NCBI GenBank assembly: GCA_949752795.1
Contig: OX457061.1
Span: forward strand, 8,925,239 to 8,989,238
Direction of reading: 5' to 3'
DNA: 64,000 nt
Origin: Hyperoodon ampullatus
Taxonomy: Eukaryota > Chordata > Mammalia > Artiodactyla > Ziphiidae
In this document: piece after piece, positions 60,276 through 64,000 of the stretch
How the letters are laid out: each line of letters begins with the position of its first letter
How positions within the stretch are numbered: position 1 is the stretch's first letter
The notes under the pieces: generated by a model
The model's database searches: none
What the model was told of the DNA's origin: nothing
The model's input: the letters and a program-made list of their open reading frames with translations, nothing else
Position numbers and translations under genes: made by a program

Positions 60276-60489
60276 GACATGTTATAGGGTTTTACCTAAA
60301 AATATATAATTTTTAAAACCAAGGAATCTAGAGAAAGATAGGCTGCAAATGGGTAGTTATTGTATCAAGCAGACAATTATAGAGGCAGAAGCAAAGAACT
60401 ATGAGAGCAATGACAAGACTGATTACTTTTGACCAAAGAGAATTTTTTTTAATCAAAGAGAATAAATAAAATCTTCATGGTGGAAGTAA

Positions 60490-60800
60490 TATTTGAACAG
60501 GAATTTGCATTTCAAATGGAACAGAAAGAACACTTCAGGCAGAGGAGTGGCAGAAGCAAAGAACACTGGAGTGAAAATGTATGGTGTCTGGGGTAGTGGC
60601 CAGGGCCCAGGTACAAGGAGTGACGAGGGAAAGAGGAATGCCACAGTGGGAACGTGGACGACCTTGAATACGAGACTGGAAATCTCAAACTGGATTCCGG
60701 TGGCAGCCAATTTGAACACGAGTCCAAAGAAGGACTCAACAGGGCTTGGAGACGGAGGGATGCTATCCACTCTGGAAGTTAGTTCCGCCTCAGACAAGCT
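60490..60800 (-). mobile_element. L2 LINE remnant
   Basis: cacttcaggcagaggagtgg and gtggccagggcccaggtaca fit the reversed distal L2. The open frames over it are incidental. Confidence 0.5.
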
Positions 60801-60829
60801 GAGTTTAGGCTGCCCACTGGGCCTCTGAA

Positions 60830-60925
60830 CAGAGTTGTCCAATAGGCACAATTTGGGAGTAATCAAAAATTGTACTAGCCAAGGATGGATGTGGTAACAT
60901 GCGGTTACTAAAAGGGAAAACAGAA
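60830..60925 (+). mobile_element. hAT-Charlie (MER1/MER5-like) fragment
   Basis: gagttgtccaataggcacaa resembles the terminus of the MER1/MER5 group; the other end is not clear. Confidence 0.35.
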
Positions 60926-61344
60926 AACACAGCTGAGAACAGAAGGAACAGTTATTTGCTCCTACTGTAACATGGTATCTCACAAAAGAGGAAACATCCA
61001 CACCTAGCCCTCTCCTTAAGGCACCGTTTCATTGACTAATAAAATTCTGCATCGTGCCTTTTGTTAAGCTGTAAGAAAACCAAACAGTGAAAACCAGTAC
61101 CTAGACCAGTGCCATCTTCCCACCCTGCAAATCCATTCTAAAGAGAACCTAAAGATGACAAAAGACACTTAAATGTCATCTGGGCAAAACACCCACGTGG
61201 GCCTTGAAATCCCCTGTACAAAATCCTTGGGTAAAACCCTGGAACTGTTTCCCCGTAATGACAACCAGAGCAAAAGTAAAAGTGTAAAACCTAAGCAAAT
61301 GAGATGTGCTGATTTTTGAGCCTCCCGTGCTACTGAGCTCACAC

Positions 61345-61440
61345 CCTCAGTGGTGAGCTCTCTTAGGGCAGGGACTGTGTGCCCAGAGCCTAACAGTGTG
61401 TCTGGCAGAGAGAGGCTCTCAGCAACCTAAACCAAGCCGG
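61345..61440 (+). mobile_element. L2 LINE 3' fragment
   Basis: gtgagctctcttagggcagg gactgtgtgcccagagccta is the L2 tail. Confidence 0.7.
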
Positions 61441-62344
61441 TGGCTCAAAATCCATGACTGCCACCATGGCGGCACCCTCAGCTTTCAACTTTTCCTGCTG
61501 AACACCCAAGAGACGTAGGATCGTCTCACCAGCAGGAAAAATCTAGCAAGGTGGTTCACTCCCATCTAACCCATAAACACTCTAATTTGCTCCACTTCAT
61601 TTAAAAATACCCTGCGACACTTCCAAGAAAGGAAAGCAAGGTTACAAATTTGGAAGTTGTTTAAGGCACCAGGAAGTACCCATTATTCTCCATCAAGATG
61701 CTCATGATTCCAAACCCAGATTTGCACCTGCTGGCTTCAGTCACTTGCTGATACTGGAGACACAACTCAAGCTAGACTTTCTCTATCAGGCACTGAAGAC
61801 CTGAAGATCCCTTATCATTCTCAAACAAAAAGTCATTAAAAAGACACCAGAATGGAAGCACTGGGGACAACAGGCATGGTAACAGCAGTCACAAGGATAC
61901 AAAAATAACTTTCCTAGGTATTTCTGCCTGGGTCTAGAGCAAAACTAAAATTGAGCTGTCATGAAGTACAATCTAATCCTTCAGAAAGCAGCAGCCGAAT
62001 AACACCAGGCCTGCATGAAACATTCTGGTGCTGCTGAAACCCAATGCAAGAAAAAAATAAATAAAATGGCATTCCGTGATGGATATTCATGAAGTACTCA
62101 TCCTAATTTAAAAGAAAACAAGTCTAGAGTTCTTACTGCATTAATTCATGTGAGCCTGAAAGAACATTTTTATCCAAACTGTTAGATTTCCTACCAAGGC
62201 GTTAACATTCTCCAAGTCTGCTCAGATACAATAATTCTGAGAGTGCGGTTTCGTTTGACAGTGGAGACTGTCTTTCAGTCAGTGCAGAACATCAGAAGCT
62301 TCTTCTGAGCTTTGCTAGCAGAGTAGGAATGGACTCTTTAACCT

Positions 62345-62580
62345 GACTGGCAATAACAGTTACTGAGCTCCAACTGTGTTCTGTACACTAAGGAAGCTCT
62401 CTACCTGCTCACTGAATCTTCATGACAACACTATGAGATAGACACGGCAGCTATCCCCATTCTACAGATGAGAAAACACTCAGAGAGACTAAGAACCTTT
62501 CCCAAACTCACTAATGACTGGCTGAGCCAGGATTTGAACCTGGATTTGACAGTCTCCAGAGCCAGAATTCTTATCTCCCG
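62345..62580 (-). mobile_element. MIR SINE, well preserved
   Basis: gttactgagctccaactgtg, ccccattctacagatgagaa and gagccaggatttgaacctgg are reversed MIR. Confidence 0.88.
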
Positions 62581-63367
62581 TAAGAATAAGATTTTAATCC
62601 AGGCACAGTGGTGAGAAGTAGGGGGTTTTACTGGTGCTAGAGTCTTACTGATCACCTTTGAGTGGAAAGAAAATTTCTCATTTAAGGGTGTATCATTACA
62701 CCAACACAGTGATAATTAAGGGGTTACAATTCCTCGTACTTTGCAGCCATTTCTCTGCATAATGTCCATTCTTTTTACTTCTGTCTATGAAGTGGGCAAT
62801 TAGATGCTTAAAATCCTATCAGGAAATAGAAAGATTTGTTTCAGTTAAAGGAATGAATAAGCTTTCTTAGGGCAAAGAACTCAAAAAAGTCAAGGAGTAG
62901 CATCTTATCTGCTTACTGCTGGCATTTCAGGGGGTACCAGACCTGGGAAATATATTAAGTCCCACCTCTAAAGATAAAAGGATTAGAAAAGCTCACCTTG
63001 AATTGCTTTCTTCCATGAAGTTTTCCATGCCATCAATACAACCAGAAAATAACCGTTAGAAATTAAACTGCCTTCAGCTGATGGCCTTCACTAAGCTAAA
63101 TTCAGCAGTTTGTCAGCTACAAAACATTAAATGGACACAATTAAGAAGTTTGAAAACCATTAAGCAGAATTCAAACTAGAGAAAGATGAAAATTAATGGG
63201 AATAAAACATAATGACACATTATAGATTCGTGATACTGACATTTTTGACAAGTGCTTCAGCTGGAAGGTAAAAGTAGGATCCACAGACATGTAGAAATAC
63301 ACAGCTCAGTAAATACACTGAGGTCCAGCAGCCTATCATTTCTCCACCTTGATAAATTTACACCTAA

Positions 63368-63615
63368 TAATGATGATGATGATGAAAATGTAAATATTAA
63401 GCAGTTACTAGGTGCTATAAACTTTGCTACCTCCTTCATATACTTTTTTTCACTTTAAAACTCCCAAAACCCTAGGAAATGGATTTTATTATCCCCATAC
63501 TACAAATGAGAGAACAGAGGCTCAGAGACGTTATATAAATTGTCCAAGTTCACATGGCTAGTAAGTAGCCTTGCTGGGATTCCAACCCAGACCGGTCTGA
63601 TTCCAAAGCTGATGT
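63368..63615 (-). mobile_element. MIR SINE preceded by a (GAT)n run
   Basis: GATGATGATGATGA at 63371-63384, then agcagttactaggtgctata, aacagaggctcagagacgtt and gctgggattccaacccagac. Confidence 0.85.
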
Positions 63616-64000
63616 ACTTTCCCCACAGCCTCCAACTGAAGGATTACATGATGTTTTCCTTTCCCATAATCAAGAGTAAACATTTTAATGTTTCAAAGAT
63701 TCATTTTATGTTATCTGCACTCGAAGAATGAAAGCTGAAAACACCCACCTTGAATGGCAGCACTAGACGTAAATGATATATGACAGAGAAAACTGATAAC
63801 TAATAAAAGCTCCTCCTTTAAAAAGGGGGGGTTCAAAAAAATTTAAGTCATTTACCAACAAAAATTAGGAAGTATTTGCATACCTATTACAAAAGCCCAG
63901 CTACAGTATTAGATATTACAAGGGCTTCAAGAGAAGTATTAAGACAAACTGCCCTCAAAAAAAACACCCACTTCAGCTGGGACAAGAGCAAGTTCAGTAA

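Larger units (their letters stand above)
47598..64000 (-). other. ZBTB34: ZBTB34 first intron (part)
   Basis: Everything upstream of the coding-exon acceptor to the window edge lacks a recognisable exon or CpG island, so exon 1 and the promoter are expected beyond 64000. The content is L1 debris (49-53.7, 55.4-56.6 and 59.5-60.3 kb), CHR SINEs (48.0-49.0 and 53.7 kb), a MER1B, L2 and MIR fragments. I recognise nothing in 47700-47990, 48220-48560, 54850-55430, 56570-57450, 57670-59460, 60940-61340, 61450-62340, 62580-63360 and 63620-64000. Confidence 0.75.

Noticed and set aside
60453..61001. 182-residue minus-strand frame
   Set aside because: Covers an L2 remnant and a hAT fragment; no domain recognisable.

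Overview
The window is ordinary nuclear DNA from a mammal, almost certainly a cetacean and probably a toothed whale. The evidence is at least ten near-identical copies of a tRNA-derived SINE of the CHR type, an L1 3' end of the kind found in whales, and older mammalian repeats (MIR, L2, MER1B, Tigger, ERVL/MaLR). There are no prokaryotic features, no CRISPR array and no gene cluster. I found no previously undescribed biological system.

One protein-coding gene can be read directly. It is ZBTB34 on the minus strand, a BTB/POZ zinc-finger repressor whose whole reading frame (46073-47587) lies in one exon. That exon starts at a clear splice acceptor (first exonic base 47597) and appears to run through a 5-kb, nearly repeat-free 3' UTR to a poly(A) signal near 41130. 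From 47598 to the window end is its first intron; the 5' non-coding exon and promoter must lie beyond 64000.

Downstream of ZBTB34 is about 13.5 kb of intergenic DNA (27.6-41.1 kb) filled with MIR, L1, MaLR, Tigger, ERVL and SINE remnants. Then comes a strong CpG island (26.44-27.64 kb) with GC boxes and a CCAAT box. In human, ZBTB34 is followed in the same orientation by RALGPS1. The island is therefore best read as the RALGPS1 promoter and non-coding first exon, and 1-26.7 kb as the start of its long first intron. No RALGPS1 coding exon was found. One 79-bp block (8228-8306, minus) has textbook splice sites on both sides and may be a further non-coding or alternative exon.

The most unusual points are: a SINE flanked by an exact 85-bp direct repeat instead of the usual 7-20 bp target duplication (53602-53977); the exon-like block at 8228-8306; a close match to the CTCF motif at 888-906; a perfect 20-bp-arm hairpin formed by inverted duplication inside an ERVL LTR (33141-33192); and a 36-bp exact repeat shared by 15046 and 16493. 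Repeat subfamily names come from recognition by eye, and edges are approximate unless a target-site duplication is given.
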